Below, in pieces: positions 61,918-64,000 of a stretch of DNA of 64,000 nucleotides. The stretch is from NCBI GenBank assembly GCA_000708835.1, contig DF237340.1:1-64000 (forward strand), read 5' to 3'. The position numbers and the translations under genes are program-made. The notes under the pieces are model-generated. The model was not told where the DNA came from and did not search any database. It saw only the letters and a list, made by a program, of their open reading frames with translations. The number at the start of each line of letters is the position of its first letter. Within the stretch, counting starts at the first letter, position 1. Origin of the DNA: Klebsormidium nitens. Its lineage: Eukaryota; Streptophyta; Klebsormidiophyceae; Klebsormidiales; Klebsormidiaceae.

Positions 61918-64000
61918 TGTTACGGCGTTACTTCACCTGAGGTGATACATAGGGCGTCACGCTGATAAACGGGTGCTACTACAGGCTCCAAAAGACAGCG
62001 TGGACACGCAAGGCCAGCGGGCGGCTGTCAAAAAAGCAGGATGGAATCCGAAAGATACGTCAAGATAGCTTGAGACGGACTTTAGATTCGTCTTTTTTTT
62101 TGGCGCAAGTGTGGCGATTATGTTTAGGGACACGCCACCAAGCTTCTCAAAGCGCACACTACCCTTGATGCGTATTCCGACCGGGTTTGGATCTGTGCAC
62201 CAGCAATGAAAAATCAGTGTACCAGAGGAGGTACATTGATTGGCAGGTGTTCAGAGAACTTTGGTACGATGCTGCTGCCCATCTGAATCTAGAGTGGGCA
62301 TTGATTCCAAATGAGCGCACTCATTCACAAACTGCAAGCTTTGACAGCCCTTCAGGAGAAATCTTTTTACCATTTGCAATTGTTCGCCGTCCTTGCACCC
62401 TTGTAAGTCTGGTTGGCACCGCATGAGAGCACCAAGGAATCATACGCTGGGTTCGTCATTGGCATCCTGCTCCGCGAGGGACAGAGTGGGGCGTAATGAT
62501 CAGCGGCTCGGAGCCCAAGTGTGACGTCAGCCAAAAGGGCCACAAAACAGAGAAACCTTGGACCGAAATCCCGCTATTGAAACGCAATTTGAACGTCCTG
62601 CTCTTGGCATTCCATCACCATGGTCGGCACTCCTCATCAGCGGCTGAAATTTATATTCCTCACTGATGGCACTATCACCTGTGCTCCCTTAAACGTTCAA
62701 AAAGTACAAATAAGACTGATCGCGCCAGTTTCCGTCAGACAAACCGCAGCACTCTATCACGGCAATCGCGGTGTTCCAATGAGTCGAGCTCGTTCTTAGC
62801 CTCGTTTCACAAGACGGGTACCAACATAGTCGACCAATATCCGCAAAGAAACGCATATTGAAAAGGCCCTTTTGTGTACGGTCTCTGAACAGTTGAGACA
62901 CATGAGGCTTTCCGAGCAGCGCGTGCGCACATCGATCTGCTCGTTGCAGATGGATCTCGAAGCGGAGTAACCACTAAGAACGCGCACGCGTACTCAGCTC
63001 GACCTCTCTTCCATAGGATAGCAATTGAGAGCCCAAAACAGGGACACGGATTTGCCGTCAATGACTTTCAGCCTCACACAACGCTACTGGCAGAACACTC
63101 TGGCCTTGCAAATCCTCCTATACTAACACGCGTGATCGCGTCAGTCGTTCGCAAGCATTACTGGACAGGGGTTGATTGATTGACGAATATGTCAGCGTCC
63201 TGGATCAGAAACATTAGACGCCTGGAATTTAGAAAGCTTCAGTCACGTACCTAGGAGCTGGCATTTCCTGATGCTCTTTGGCACCACCTTGAGGTCGTCA
63301 TAGGCACTGTTTGACTCGAAATGCCAAACAAAACTCTTCTCTGCAGAACAAAGACGCAGAACAAAGACGCTGTTTGAAGTGATAGAAATTGAATTGTTCA
63401 TGCCGCCTAGGGAGGGTTGCTTGTCTGACTGGCTTGCAAGTGGGCACTGCGTGAAGACCTCGTCAAATTGGCTTTGGTCCCGATTCTAAGAAAGCCTTAC
63501 GAACAGACGGACTAGGTCTCCGAGAATGAAAGCAGGTTAAAAAGGTTGAAGCTGCCGAAGCGTTTCACCGCGAGTGCGTGCCATCGCAGCAGCTGCAATC
63601 GGCATGACACGCAAAATAGGTCATGCGGAGCTCGTCATTGGCACAACGACGATCACGGATGCACCTGCTGAGGGCCTATCTTTAATTTCCGGGCACCTGT
63701 GCTTCACAACCCAGCTACCGCCGGCTTCTGCCCCAAGAAAAGGGTTAGGATCTACGCGAGTTTGCACCAACACATTGAGCGCCTGCAAGGGCAGCGGCAG
63801 AAAAGGGACCCAGCATGATGCGAGGCCAGAACAGCCAAAGAAGGGTGAACGGACTGCAGCCAGACCTGATGAAACAGGGGGAGCAATGGGCTGCTTTGTA
63901 CGCTGAAGGTCGGACTCGGTTGAAAGCGCGAGAGGTGCCTTCCTAACGGACGAGAGACTGTGGCAGAAGTAAAGCGCCACGGCGTGAAATTTTCATTGGC
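61918..64000. other. Non-coding interval to the window end
   Basis: No convincing gene. The short motif near CGTCATTGGC recurs at about 62453, 63296 and 63632, all on the plus strand, and CATTGGC closes the window. Confidence 0.5.

Overview
The window looks like nuclear DNA from a eukaryote, most likely a green alga of the streptophyte (charophyte) side such as Klebsormidium. Three things point that way. It holds two Ty3/gypsy-type retrotransposons that carry a C5-cytosine DNA methyltransferase (DNMT) between protease and reverse transcriptase, and elements of this kind have been reported from charophytes and dinoflagellates. It holds one intron-rich host gene with ordinary GT-AG introns. The rest is non-coding, repeat-rich DNA. 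The organism call is an inference; nothing in the window names a species.

Layout. 1-745 is flanking DNA that may be the 5' part of another element. 750-16745 (minus strand) is element 1, about 16 kb, bounded by a 4-bp target duplication (GGTC). In element order it reads: terminal repeat A, a self-complementary candidate primer-binding site, Gag, about 2,000 residues of unrecognised protein, protease, DNMT, reverse transcriptase, RNase H, integrase, PHD finger, G-rich polypurine tract, then repeats B-A-B. 16750-18578 has no recognised gene and may be the split leader of element 2. 18579-27306 (plus strand) is element 2, a smaller and older relative with the same domain order and the same B-A-B 3' end; an 880-base assembly gap removes its methyltransferase core. 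27307-28661 is non-coding. 28662-39756 (minus strand) is a 19-exon gene for a class I-like phosphoinositide 3-kinase, whose exon lengths sum to exactly 871 codons. 39757-64000 shows no convincing gene; it contains an old, diverged array with a period near 4.8-5 kb, a poly(A) tract, several perfect hairpins and a second gap (61343-61917).

How the parts work together. In each element Gag would form the particle, protease would cut the polyprotein, reverse transcriptase/RNase H would make DNA, the DNMT could methylate that DNA, and integrase with its terminal PHD finger would insert it, possibly guided by a histone tail. The most unusual feature is the terminal structure. By its primer-binding site and polypurine tract the long terminal repeat should read B-A, but the integrated DNA reads A-internal-B-A-B, with TG...CA ends at the A start and B end. 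This is the 'split direct repeat' layout known from tyrosine-recombinase retroelements, here in an element with a DDE integrase. The same 3' B-A-B arrangement and the same CA-GC-TG junction occur in both diverged elements, so it is unlikely to be an accident of one copy.

Both elements look defective. The breaks are single-base frameshifts and in-frame stops; four of the stops are TGA codons that one C-to-T change at CGA would explain.
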